Shown here in pieces: positions 54,749 through 62,876 of a DNA stretch of 64,000 bases. Origin of the DNA: an uncultured Clostridium sp. (GTDB lineage: Bacteria; Bacillota; Clostridia; TANB77; CAG-508); assembly GCA_900554635.1 (NCBI GenBank), contig USHY01000001.1, forward strand, positions 25,464 through 89,463. The letters are read 5' to 3'. Position numbers and translations under genes: made by a program. The first letter of the stretch is position 1. Every line of letters begins with the position of its first letter. The notes beneath the pieces are model-generated. The model searched no databases. It was not told where the DNA came from and was given only the letters and a program-made list of their open reading frames with translations.

Positions 54749-55194
54749 TTTATCCCTCCACTTTTTCTTAAATCCTTGAAAAAGTTCTTTAAAATTTCTT
54801 CAGATTTTTCTTGCATTATTCCGTATTCTATATTTGTATCATATTCTTCTTTATATTTATTTATATCTATTTTTTCCTTTTTCTTAGGATCTAAAGTGCC
54901 TATATAAATATTTTTAATTCTTGAGGAAAGAATTGCTCCCATGCACATATCACATGGTTCTAGGGTCACATATATATCACAATCCACAAGTCTCCAATTA
55001 TTTAGCTTTTTATTTGCCTTCTGAATAGCCAAAATTTCCGCATGCGCAGTTGCAGTTTGCTTTGTTTCTTTTAAATTATGCGCCCTTGAAATAATCCTGC
55101 CGTTTTTAACAATTACAGCTCCAACAGGGATTTCTAGCTTATCATAAGCCTTTTGGGCTTCTTTTAGAGCTTCTTTCATGAATTTTTGTTCCAT
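54745..55194 (-). CDS. tadA: tRNA adenosine-34 deaminase
   Basis: Converts A34 to inosine in tRNA-Arg(ACG), which lets it read CGU, CGC and CGA but not CGG. 149 residues from ATG 55194 (AAAGGTGAT upstream). Zinc site and catalytic Glu: TATAHAEILAIQKA and VTLEPCDMCMGAILSSRI. C-terminal EEILKNFFKDLRKSGG is typical. Relevant to the CGG frameshifts in this window: with TadA, CGG is the one CGN codon needing its own tRNA(CCG). Coupled to the next gene by an ATGA overlap. Confidence 0.95.
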   Translation of the reverse strand: MEQKFMKEALKEAQKAYDKLEIPVGAVIVKNGRIISRAHNLKETKQTATAHAEILAIQKANKKLNNWRLVDCDIYVTLEPCDMCMGAILSSRIKNIYIGTLDPKKKEKIDINKYKEEYDTNIEYGIMQEKSEEILKNFFKDLRKSGGIK

Positions 55195-55221
55195 ATTATC
55201 ACCTTTGTTCAAAAACAAAAA

Positions 55222-55298
55222 TGGTGCACTTAGCTGGATTCGAACCAGCGGCCTCTCCCTTAGGAGGGGAGCGCTCTATCCACCTGAGCTATAAATGC
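55222..55298 (-). tRNA. tRNA-Arg (anticodon CCU)
   Basis: 77 nt with CCA. Acceptor GCATTTA/TAAGTGC, anticodon stem CTCCC/GGGAG, loop CTCCTAA, T-arm GCTGGTTCGAATCCAGC. Reads AGG. A U-rich run follows the CCA. Confidence 0.95.
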
Positions 55299-55341
55299 GT
55301 GTACCTTTTATATTTTATATCAACTTTTTAAAAATTTCAAT

Positions 55342-55372
55342 AACCAGAGTTTGAAAACTCTTGCTCTGGTTA
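55342..55372 (-). terminator. Terminator after sigH
   Basis: AACCAGAG…CTCTGGTT stem (8 bp) overlapping the sigH stop; ATTGAAATTTTTAAAAAG follows on minus. Moderate strength. Confidence 0.6.
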
Positions 55373-56026
55373 TATATTTTCATTTTCATCAACTTGTTTT
55401 TTTATTTTATTTGCTTTTCTTCTAATCCTAGACATTGCAGTATCTACAGATTTTGTTTTGCAATTTAGTTTGTTTGCAATTTCCTCATAAGTTCTGTTTT
55501 GTTCATAGTATTTCAATACATTTCTTTCATGTTCACTTAAATTGTCATTTATTGTTTTATTAATAAATTTAAAATACTCCTTTTTTGCAATTTCTTCTGA
55601 AGGATCTTCTATACAATGAGCATTTAAAATATCAACAATTTCCTTATCACTTTCATCGCTTTCATCACAAATTTGTGCATTTATTGAAAATGCTGAATTA
55701 AGTGGAATGTTTTTTTGCCTATTTGCTGTTTTTATTGCAGTAATTATCTGGCGTTCAATACACATATTAGCAAATGTTTTAAAGGAATTTTGCTTGTCAT
55801 TACTAAAAGCCTTTGTTGCTTTATAAAGGCCAATTAATCCCTCTTGAACAATATCTCCTTTTTCTGCCCCAACAATAAAGAACTTGCTTGCCTTCATATT
55901 AACAAGCTCAGCATACTTATCCATTATATAATCCAAAGCCTGAGAATCCCCAGCTTTAATTTGCTCAATAACTACTTCATCTGTCATATCATTATAATTC
56001 TTAGCCAAATTGGTCTTAACTGTCAT
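55370..56026 (-). CDS. sigH: RNA polymerase sigma-H factor
   Basis: Sigma factor for early sporulation and transition-phase genes. 218 residues, the normal length. Region 2 has ALDYIMDKYAELVNMKASKFF, GAEKGDIVQEGLIGLYKATKAF and FKTFANMCIERQIITAIKTANRQKNIPLNS; region 4 has LSEHERNVLKYYEQNRTYEEIANKLNCKTKSVDTAMSRIRRK. The AGGAGG at 56046-56041 is 14 nt from ATG 56026, longer than usual, and no other start fits. It is the last gene before the CRISPR locus; a minus-strand terminator at 56256 shields it. Confidence 0.94.
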   Translation of the reverse strand: MTVKTNLAKNYNDMTDEVVIEQIKAGDSQALDYIMDKYAELVNMKASKFFIVGAEKGDIVQEGLIGLYKATKAFSNDKQNSFKTFANMCIERQIITAIKTANRQKNIPLNSAFSINAQICDESDESDKEIVDILNAHCIEDPSEEIAKKEYFKFINKTINDNLSEHERNVLKYYEQNRTYEEIANKLNCKTKSVDTAMSRIRRKANKIKKQVDENENI

Positions 56027-56255
56027 TTCTTTATCAGTAACCTCCTATAAACATAAACTTGAAAATTATTACCAATAAATTTCTATATTTTGCTACATAA
56101 TAGCATTTTATCACAAGTTTGGTGGTTTAACAAGGGGTTTGGGGGAAGTTTAGAAATTATTTTTGGAATTATATTTTAAAAATTGAGCTTAGAATACAGT
56201 GATATTTAAAATGCTCCTAAATATATTTGACATTTGCTGAGCTAAAAATAAATAA

Positions 56256-56279
56256 GAGCAGGTTTTTATTAACCTACTC
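56256..56279 (-). terminator. Minus-strand terminator between the CRISPR array and sigH
   Basis: 9-bp stem GAGTAGGTT/AACCTGCTC with one G-U pair, followed on minus by TTATTTATTTTT. No gene lies just upstream on minus, so it would stop antisense transcripts leaving the array. Otherwise 56027-56526 holds the plus-strand leader promoter and hairpin listed separately; I see no gene. Confidence 0.65.
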
Positions 56280-56385
56280 CATTCTCTATTATAGGAATAA
56301 TAGATACGTGCAAAAATATTATAGCAAAGATTTTCCTATAAAGCAAGTAGCTTTTAATGAATATTATGAATATTTATTGGTTTTA

Positions 56386-56414
56386 TTGACATCTTTGTTT
56401 TGATGTGCTATACT
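56386..56414 (+). promoter_or_regulatory. CRISPR leader promoter
   Basis: -35 TTGACA (56386-56391), 17-bp spacer, extended -10 TGC-TATACT (56409-56414), reading toward the array. Predicted start near 56421, about 105 bp before the first repeat. Confidence 0.7.
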
Positions 56415-56420
56415 ACTTAT

Positions 56421-56463
56421 GGAAGTTGACTGCAAAGTAATATTTGTACTTGACTTCTTTTTT
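56421..56463 (+). terminator. Leader hairpin with U-run (possible attenuator)
   Basis: Imperfect stem between GGAAGTTGACT and TACTTGACTTC, followed by TTTTTTC, placed immediately after the leader promoter and before the first repeat. It could stop most leader transcripts. Confidence 0.45.
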
Positions 56464-56526
56464 CATAACCTTTTTTCAAGCTATTTTTGTTTAGATAATT
56501 CAAGTGTTCTAATTATGGTGCATACG

Positions 56527-57882
56527 ATTATAGTTCCATATTCTGATATGATATAATTTCAATATCTGGAGGAATTGCTAGACAGTTGTTATAGTTTCAT
56601 ATTATATTTTGATATGATATAATAATGGAAAAATTAAGTAAAGAAGATTACAGAGTTATAGTTCCATATTATATTTTGATATGATATAATGAAAATGATT
56701 ATTGTAAGATAAGAGATTTTGTTATAGTTCCATATTATATTTTGATATGATATAATTACAAAAACATCTTGAATAAAACCATAACTGTTATAGTTCCATA
56801 TTATATTTTGATATGATATAATGTTACTATGCAAGAAATCATGGAAAGGCAAGTTATAGTTCCATATTATATTTTGATATGATATAATGATAGCAGACAA
56901 ATCATGGTTTAGAATAAAGTTATAGTTCCATATTATATTTTGATATGATATAATCATTTTCTTTGTTAATATAAAACTCTTGATGTTATAGTTCCATATT
57001 ATATTTTGATATGATATAATTTAAATTTATCATTTTAAACACCTCAAATATGTTATAGTTCCATATTATATTTTGATATGATATAATTTCTTAAAATAAA
57101 CATTCTTTACACCTCCTGTTATAGTTCCATATTATATTTTGATATGATATAATGAAGTTGAAAATTGGTTCAAAGATTATAATGTTATAGTTCCATATTA
57201 TATTTTGATATGATATAATATTTAGATTCACAAGATAATCAAAAATCTAGTTATAGTTCCATATTATATTTTGATATGATATAATACAATATTTTTCACC
57301 CAGCCAAATCCGTTCGTTATAGTTCCATATTATATTTTGATATGATATAATAAATATTATTTCTAAAATTATCTAAAACCAGTTATAGTTCCATATTATA
57401 TTTTGATATGATATAATTGTTTTAATGTTGGTTGCACAGATATAGTAGTTATAGTTCCATATTATATTTTGATATGATATAATTCTAGCAGTTGTACACG
57501 GCAATTCAGCAACAGTTATAGTTCCATATTATATTTTGATATGATATAATGGAACTAAATGGAGAAGTTGTAAGTCCAATCGTTATAGTTCCATATTATA
57601 TTTTGATATGATATAATTTCATTTGAAATAAAATTAAACATATCTTCAGTTATAGTTCCATATTATATTTTGATATGATATAATAAGAAATGTACGCGGA
57701 GCATAAACAGAATTGTTATAGTTCCATATTATATTTTGATATGATATAATAACAGCAAAAATGAAAACTAATAAAACAATGTTATAGTTCCATATTATAT
57801 TTTGATATGATATAATTTTTCCTTTGTTATATTAGAAGTTAAAGTAGTTATAGTTCCATATTATATTTTGATATGATATAAT
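56527..57882 (+). CRISPR. Type II-C CRISPR array, 21 repeats and 20 spacers
   Basis: 36-bp repeat beginning GTTATAGTTCCAT and ending TGATATGATATAAT; spacers 30-31 bp. Repeat starts: 56527 (degenerate, 31 nt, 5 nt lost in the middle), 56588 (one substitution), then 56655, 56721, 56787, 56853, 56919, 56985, 57052, 57118, 57184, 57250, 57316, 57382, 57448, 57515, 57582, 57649, 57715, 57781 and 57847, all identical. Direction is set by the GTTATAG start, which pairs with the tracrRNA, and by the plus-strand terminator at 57892. Each repeat ends in an extended -10, TG-A-TATAAT, so each spacer may have its own transcript starting about 6-7 nt inside it and leaving about 24 nt of guide. Degenerate repeats at the low end mark that side as oldest or promoter-only. 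Confidence 0.97.
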
Positions 57883-57891
57883 TGATTCCAA

Positions 57892-57927
57892 TAAAAGCCA
57901 GCAAATTCAAGCATTTGCTGGCTTTTA
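57892..57927 (+). terminator. Strong terminator at the end of the CRISPR array
   Basis: 15-bp perfect stem (TAAAAGCCAGCAAAT and complement) with a 6-nt loop, followed on plus by TTTTATTTTTTTG. It ends crRNA transcripts before the convergent cas2 end at 57944; the minus side has no matching U-run. Confidence 0.9.
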
Positions 57928-57943
57928 TTTTTATTTTTTTGTT

Positions 57944-58264
57944 TTAAAATAAGCATAAATTCTCATATTGGACTGGTTTTTCATAAAAAGATTTTTTTCC
58001 TAGTAATATTTCAACATTATCATATTGTTTTTCTGTAATTACTAAAGTCCTTATTGACCCCTCATCAGGAACATTTGATCTCAATCTTTGTTTATGAAGT
58101 TCTACCATATCATTTCCATTGCAAACTCTTGCATATACTGAAAACTGTATCATGTAGAATCCATCTTTTATTAGAAAATTTCTAAATTGAGTTGCCTTTC
58201 TTCTTTCTTGTTTGGTTTTAACTGGTAAATCAAAAAACACTATTATTCTCATATATTTATGCAT
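57944..58264 (-). CDS. cas2: CRISPR adaptation endonuclease Cas2
   Basis: Structural partner of Cas1 in spacer integration. 106 residues. Ferredoxin-like fold with MRIIVFFDLPVKTKQERRKATQFRNFLIKDGFYMIQFSVYARV, where the first-strand Asp (FFDLP) and the R-x-x-x-F-R helix are standard, then VRTLVITEKQY-like strands. It overlaps the cas1 end by 8 bp; translation may start at ATG 58264 or at ATG 58252. It is the last cas gene; no csn2 or cas4 follows, which with Cas9 size places the system in subtype II-C. Confidence 0.95.
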   Translation of the reverse strand: MHKYMRIIVFFDLPVKTKQERRKATQFRNFLIKDGFYMIQFSVYARVCNGNDMVELHKQRLRSNVPDEGSIRTLVITEKQYDNVEILLGKKSFYEKPVQYENLCLF

Positions 58265-59162
58265 AACAATATTCTTGTATTCCTATTAGTTCTGGCAGAA
58301 CTATAAGGTTTTCATTTTTATTCATACTTGTTGATAAACTTTTTATCATGTATTCTACTGCTCCTTGTACATTGAATTTTTTACCATCTATTAAAACCAA
58401 ACAATTAACAATATTATATAATATTTGCTTATCTTGTGTTTCTAAATATTTTTTAGTTAAATCTATGTTACTTGCCACATATAAATCTACCAATGGTCTA
58501 AAGCACTCTATAATGTCATCAGCTAGATTAAAATTATTTAATTGGTTATGATGAAATATTCCCAAAGCTGGTTCAAACCCATACATTATTAATGTTCTGG
58601 CTATTATGCCTCTTACTATTGCATAGCCATAATTTAGTGCCGCATTTTCTATACAGTCAATTTTTCTATTCAATGGTTCATCAAATAGAAATCTAAAATA
58701 ATATGCTGCAGCTCTCGCTTCAACATTATTGGTATCTCCTGAATTAACTCCAAGTACCATTTCCATCAAGATTTTGCTTTCGTGTTCTTTTCCTAACTCT
58801 AACAAGCATCTTGCCTGATTTTCGATTTTCCTTTTTACAATGTCCTGCCACATTCTTTTGTTTAAAGGTTTACTCATCTCAAACTGCATTTTAATATTTT
58901 TAAGCTGTCTTGAGTAATTATTAGTACCTATTAAAATTCCTGTTGGCAAATGTTTTTCATCGCATACATATAAAACTATATCATGCTCTATACACTTTTT
59001 TAACATATATGTTGTTACAGATGTTCTTTGTGATTCAATACATATACTATTAATATCCTCTAAAGGAATAGTGTATTCATTAGTATCTTTCATTACAACT
59101 AATTGTTCATTTTTTATCTTAAGTTTTACATCATTTTGAATATAAACATTTCTAAAAGCCAT
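58257..59162 (-). CDS. cas1: CRISPR integrase Cas1
   Basis: Metal-dependent integrase that inserts new spacers. 301 residues. N-terminal beta domain with NSICIESQRTSVTTYMLKKC; catalytic residues: Glu148 in TNNVEARAAAYYF, His in GIFHHNQLNNFNLADDI (about 204-205), and Asp/Glu in LADDIIECFRP (about 215-219). All are intact, so adaptation should work. It starts 18 bp after cas9. The II-C three-gene order cas9-cas1-cas2 is complete. Confidence 0.97.
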   Translation of the reverse strand: MAFRNVYIQNDVKLKIKNEQLVVMKDTNEYTIPLEDINSICIESQRTSVTTYMLKKCIEHDIVLYVCDEKHLPTGILIGTNNYSRQLKNIKMQFEMSKPLNKRMWQDIVKRKIENQARCLLELGKEHESKILMEMVLGVNSGDTNNVEARAAAYYFRFLFDEPLNRKIDCIENAALNYGYAIVRGIIARTLIMYGFEPALGIFHHNQLNNFNLADDIIECFRPLVDLYVASNIDLTKKYLETQDKQILYNIVNCLVLIDGKKFNVQGAVEYMIKSLSTSMNKNENLIVLPELIGIQEYCYA

Positions 59163-59180
59163 TGTAACGCTTAAAACAAT

Positions 59181-62100
59181 TTATTTCAAGCTTCCTCCCT
59201 TCTTTAAATTACTGAAATCTTGTCTTTTTTCTGGTAGCTTTACTTCATGATAATTTCCTAAAACATCTACCTCATATTTTTTGAATTCTTGCAGTCTTTT
59301 AATTCCTAAACCTCTTCGTTCATATTCCCCGTTATGATTTATACATGCTATTGCAGCCGTTGAAATGTCTGCATTCACATAATATGCAAACAATTCATTT
59401 GTATCTAAACTCTCCTTATCCTGTTTATTTATAGATGTTAGCTTTATCTTGTTTTTGCTTTTTACATAGAACAAATCTCGTGGATATAGGGAAAATATGA
59501 AATCTTTATCTTGCATTTCTTTCCATTCTGCATATGTTTTTGATGCAACACTTGCCTTGTTTGGCAATTTATTTTTAATAGTATCACTTACATAGATTGG
59601 AACAAAATAGTATCCTTCTCCTTCTACTTTAAATACATCTATTCTAATCATATCTCCATTAGCAGCTATAGCCTTACCATTATTTAACTCAACAGCAAGA
59701 GTAGTTTTATCTTCTAGTTTTACCTTTTTAACAAGTGGACCTGGTGTTCCATCTGATTTTGGTTTATAAAATGGTTTTTTAAATGCTTCCGTTCCATTTC
59801 CGCCAAACTTTCGCAATTGCTCCACTAGTGCATTATACAATAATTTATCATCTTGTTTTTGGCTCTCTGGGTATCTCTCAATTTCTCCATTTTTATCTAA
59901 TTTTAATTTTGTAAGTTCTGTTTTCGTTAGTGTTTTTAGACCTTCATCACTTTTTCTAAGTCCTCGAATTGTGTCTAAGTGAGCTTGTCCTGTTATTTTT
60001 CTTCTTGGCATTCTTGAAATAAAAATTGGTTTTACATCATCATAATCATCATAAAATATTTTTTCTGTTAATAGACATTCTTCCATTCTTGCTTTAGTTT
60101 TGCATGTAGTTCTTATATCTAGCTCTTTCCTAAACTTCGGCCAAGGTTCTGGGAAATTGCTTCCATTCTCTGCTTCATATTGTTCTTTAGTTATTATTTC
60201 CCCAGTTTCTATGTCAATGTATTCACCTGAATTTTTCTCATATCTCCCATCAATATATTGATAATATTTTGTAATTCTTTGAATCATCCCTTGTGAAACT
60301 GTCGCAATTATTGCTGCATCAATTGCATGATGTTCATCCCCATTTTCTCTTATTTTATTTATTCCTAATCTCTTTCTTATATGACTAGTTATTTGCCCAT
60401 TTACTGTAAAAACTTTTCTTTCAAAATTTTCATTATTCGAAAATTGAACATGATTTTTAATCAAATTATACATTAATCTACTTATATATTGTGTATCACA
60501 TATATTTCTGTCTTTCCATTCGTTTGCATCTTCTCTCGTAAATTTTTGTTTTAATAACCTTTGTTTTTTTGAGTAATTCTTAATAATATTATTTACTCTT
60601 ATTTCATATTCATCTAAGTCTCTTCCTTTTTCTTGCATGTATTGATATGGTATTCTATTGCCCTTCTGTCTATTTTCTGATGAAAGTACTAAAACTTTAT
60701 TTTTATATGTATCATCAAAACACATGCTATATGGTATAATATGATCTACATCAACAGCTTCTGTAAATAAGTCTTCTATTGAAATACGTTTGCCTGAATA
60801 AACACATATTCCATCTTGTTCTTTCCATAATTTATATTTTACTATATCTTGTCCTGTTGGATTGCTCTTACCAAGTTTCAAAATGTCTTCTTTTGCTTTC
60901 TCATTGCTTTGCATATTATTTTCTTGATTTTTCTTTATATTTTGTCTATCTGCAAAATTTTTAGATAGTTCTCTTGCCAATTCAACATTTATAACATCAG
61001 GTTCCCCATATGTTCTTGTTATAGCATTCAATACCTTTATAGCTTGAGATACTGACCTTTTTACAACCGGATTTGATAATTCTTGTTCTAAATCTCTTAA
61101 CGCAATTTTTTTCTTTTTTTCTGTATTAACTACTCCTCTAAAGTCTTCATACACTTCATTTACTGCTTTATCATAAGTGTAACCTTTTTCAAGATATGGT
61201 ATTATTTTTTTCATTGCTTTTATTGATAAATTACCAACCTTTGAGAATGATAATTTAAGTATTTCATTTATTATATTCTCAGGCAAATTAAGTTGTGCTA
61301 GTTTTTCAATTCTCTTATTGTCATTTTTGTAAAGTGTAAGCACTGTACCTATTACATCTAATTCATCTGTACTTAACTTAAGAATATAGTTTTTTTCAGC
61401 TTTATCCATTGCTACTCTCATTTTATGGTAGCTTTCAAATTCCTTGAATTTTCTTTCTTTTTCGGCTTTTTTATTGATTTCATCACTAAAAACGTTTGTT
61501 GCTTTGTAATGTATCATGTTGAATCTTTCATTACCTTCTAAATTTAATGCTGTACGCAATGAAGCATATGTTAAAGTTACTTTAGCTTTTGCTAAATTTA
61601 TGATTATATTTCTCTCATCTTCGGTTAAAGGTCTTTTAAGCACTTCTTTTTTTCCTGTTTCATTGATAATATGCTTTTCAATTTTTATATGATTTATATC
61701 TTGTAATAATTTAAAATATTCAAATGTATATGTAGCCTTTGCAGCCCTATTTTCTTCCTTTTCAAAAGTGCATTTTCCTAACATTTTTTCTATCTGATTT
61801 CCTGCATAAATACTTGGTTGACCTGGTCCATCATCAAAATTTCTTTGTGATGTAAATATATTTATATACTCATCAATGAAATCAGAAGTTATATTTACAT
61901 TCAATTCCTTCTGTTTATTTAATATTTGCTTAGTTTCATCTAATAGTAATTTTCTAAGTGGAGTATTTTTATAATCATCTGTGGTATTACGTACTTTTAA
62001 AAGAACTCTTCCATCTGGCATTTGCATTTTGAATTTTTCATCTTTTAAATACATTTCTCCAACAGTCCTATATCCCTTTTCTTTCATTAATAATTCATTT

Positions 62101-62564
62101 TCCTTAGTTGCCGTTAAAAGTTTGCCCATCTCTTTATCATTTGTTTCCTCTGACTTACTATTTGATTTGTAACCTCTTCTTTTTACGAAACTTATCAATA
62201 TTCGCGAAAGTTCACTATTAGTAAGTTTTTCATCAAGTCCTTTCACTCTTAATTCATATGGATTAAATTGAAATTTATATGTTGCATACATATTTTCTAT
62301 TTCTTTTGTTGTCATGATATTATATTTTTCCAAAAGATTTTTTGTTCTTTTTATTCTATGGTTTCTTCTCCTTAATCTCCTTCTAGTTTCTCTAGCCTCT
62401 CTTCTATTCAATGCAAGTGAAGATCCATCTTTTGGGTTTTCTGCAGAATCAAATATTCTTGCTCCCAATTTAACTATTCTTTTTGGTTTTCCCGTATAAT
62501 CATCTTCCAAAACAGCCCATCCCACAGATGCAATACCTAAATCCAACCCTATCCTATAATTCAT
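59181..62564 (-). CDS. cas9: Type II-C Cas9 nuclease
   Basis: RNA-guided double-strand DNA nuclease. 1127 residues from ATG 62564, with GGGAGG and 5 nt spacing; the longer in-frame start at 62597 lies inside the tracrRNA hairpin and is rejected. Seen: RuvC-I IGLDLGIASVGWAV (Asp8), Arg-rich bridge helix NRREARETRRRLRRRNHRIKR (about 53-73), REC lobe, RuvC-II VINVELARELSKN (Glu528), HNH VDVDHIIPYSMCFDD (Asp607/His608) with SSENRQKGNRIP (Asn631), RuvC-III GDEHHAIDAAIIATVS (His745/746, Asp749), then a C-terminal wedge/PAM-interacting domain. All catalytic residues are present. Size and absence of csn2 match II-C. Its mRNA leader carries the tracrRNA. Confidence 0.97.
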   Translation of the reverse strand: MNYRIGLDLGIASVGWAVLEDDYTGKPKRIVKLGARIFDSAENPKDGSSLALNRREARETRRRLRRRNHRIKRTKNLLEKYNIMTTKEIENMYATYKFQFNPYELRVKGLDEKLTNSELSRILISFVKRRGYKSNSKSEETNDKEMGKLLTATKENELLMKEKGYRTVGEMYLKDEKFKMQMPDGRVLLKVRNTTDDYKNTPLRKLLLDETKQILNKQKELNVNITSDFIDEYINIFTSQRNFDDGPGQPSIYAGNQIEKMLGKCTFEKEENRAAKATYTFEYFKLLQDINHIKIEKHIINETGKKEVLKRPLTEDERNIIINLAKAKVTLTYASLRTALNLEGNERFNMIHYKATNVFSDEINKKAEKERKFKEFESYHKMRVAMDKAEKNYILKLSTDELDVIGTVLTLYKNDNKRIEKLAQLNLPENIINEILKLSFSKVGNLSIKAMKKIIPYLEKGYTYDKAVNEVYEDFRGVVNTEKKKKIALRDLEQELSNPVVKRSVSQAIKVLNAITRTYGEPDVINVELARELSKNFADRQNIKKNQENNMQSNEKAKEDILKLGKSNPTGQDIVKYKLWKEQDGICVYSGKRISIEDLFTEAVDVDHIIPYSMCFDDTYKNKVLVLSSENRQKGNRIPYQYMQEKGRDLDEYEIRVNNIIKNYSKKQRLLKQKFTREDANEWKDRNICDTQYISRLMYNLIKNHVQFSNNENFERKVFTVNGQITSHIRKRLGINKIRENGDEHHAIDAAIIATVSQGMIQRITKYYQYIDGRYEKNSGEYIDIETGEIITKEQYEAENGSNFPEPWPKFRKELDIRTTCKTKARMEECLLTEKIFYDDYDDVKPIFISRMPRRKITGQAHLDTIRGLRKSDEGLKTLTKTELTKLKLDKNGEIERYPESQKQDDKLLYNALVEQLRKFGGNGTEAFKKPFYKPKSDGTPGPLVKKVKLEDKTTLAVELNNGKAIAANGDMIRIDVFKVEGEGYYFVPIYVSDTIKNKLPNKASVASKTYAEWKEMQDKDFIFSLYPRDLFYVKSKNKIKLTSINKQDKESLDTNELFAYYVNADISTAAIACINHNGEYERRGLGIKRLQEFKKYEVDVLGNYHEVKLPEKRQDFSNLKKGGSLK

Positions 62565-62582
62565 TATTACCTCCCATATATG

Positions 62583-62696
62583 AAGATAGCTGTTCATTAG
62601 TGAACAGCTAGAGCTTTACGACTCATAGGTCTTATTATAGTAACCTATTCTACTTTGATATGATATAATAAATTGTACGTTCCATATACAATTTAC
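62583..62696 (-). ncRNA. tracrRNA in the cas9 leader
   Basis: Anti-repeat at 62669-62634: on plus this is a repeat-like 36-mer matching the CRISPR repeat at 30 of 36 positions without gaps; mismatches at repeat positions 1, 9, 10, 12, 17 and 20, with 9-12 making the usual bulge. Downstream on minus: AAGACCTATGAGTC nexus-like stem, then a 9-bp hairpin AGCTGTTCA/TGAACAGCT (62609-62588). Upstream: 5' hairpin AAATTGTA/TACAATTT. No U-run follows the last hairpin, so transcription probably reads into cas9 and tracrRNA is cut from the leader. Confidence 0.9.
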
Positions 62697-62702
62697 TATT
62701 TT

Positions 62703-62731
62703 ATAATATCATACTTTTTTCCATCTGTCAA
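62703..62731 (-). promoter_or_regulatory. Promoter of tracrRNA and the cas operon
   Basis: -35 TTGACA (62731-62726), 17-bp spacer starting GATGGAAAAAAG, -10 TATTAT (62708-62703). Predicted start about 62696, just before the 5' hairpin. No other promoter for cas9 is seen. Confidence 0.85.
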
Positions 62732-62745
62732 CTTTTGGTAAAATT

Positions 62746-62823
62746 TTACCTCACGTCTTCTATCTTTATCCCCCTCAACTTTCTAACCCAATAACTCATC
62801 ACATCTCTATTATATTTCCTCAT
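62746..62823 (-). CDS. Possible 25-residue peptide upstream of tracrRNA
   Basis: ATG 62823 to TAA 62746; AAGAGGTG, part of the 52-bp repeat, lies 7 nt upstream with good spacing. The peptide is basic and Arg/Lys-rich (RKYNRDVMSYWVRKLRGIK). It may be a leader peptide, a remnant of a lost gene, or chance. No family recognised. Confidence 0.25.
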   Translation of the reverse strand: MRKYNRDVMSYWVRKLRGIKIEDVR

Positions 62824-62824
62824 A

Positions 62825-62876
62825 AAAAAACACCTCTTACAATAATATGCTTTATTATTGTAAAAGGCTTTATTTT
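62825..62876. repeat. 52-bp hairpin repeat, copy 1
   Basis: AAAAAACACCTCTTACAATA… identical over 52 bp to 63631-63682. Contains an 11-bp perfect stem (TTACAATAATA). Here it lies directly after the toxin stop and can serve as its terminator (TTTTTT on minus). Confidence 0.9.

Noticed and set aside
56027..56385. Additional small gene between sigH and the CRISPR leader
   Set aside because: No open frame with a ribosome site on either strand; AT-rich DNA and one terminator only.
56634..56957. 107-residue minus-strand open frame across the CRISPR array
   Set aside because: It is only the translated repeat and spacers, with the same repeat-encoded block recurring every 66 bp; no ribosome site.
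56527..57882. CRISPR array transcribed on the minus strand with the cas genes
   Set aside because: The repeat 5' end that pairs with the tracrRNA, the extended -10 at its 3' end and the plus-strand terminator all point to plus.
57883..62570. csn2 or cas4 (subtype II-A or II-B)
   Set aside because: Only cas9, cas1 and cas2 occur, and no spare coding space remains.
62565..62597. Longer Cas9 N-terminus starting at 62597
   Set aside because: The extra 11 residues come from the tracrRNA hairpin; ATG 62564 has GGGAGG at ideal spacing and begins the RuvC-I motif.
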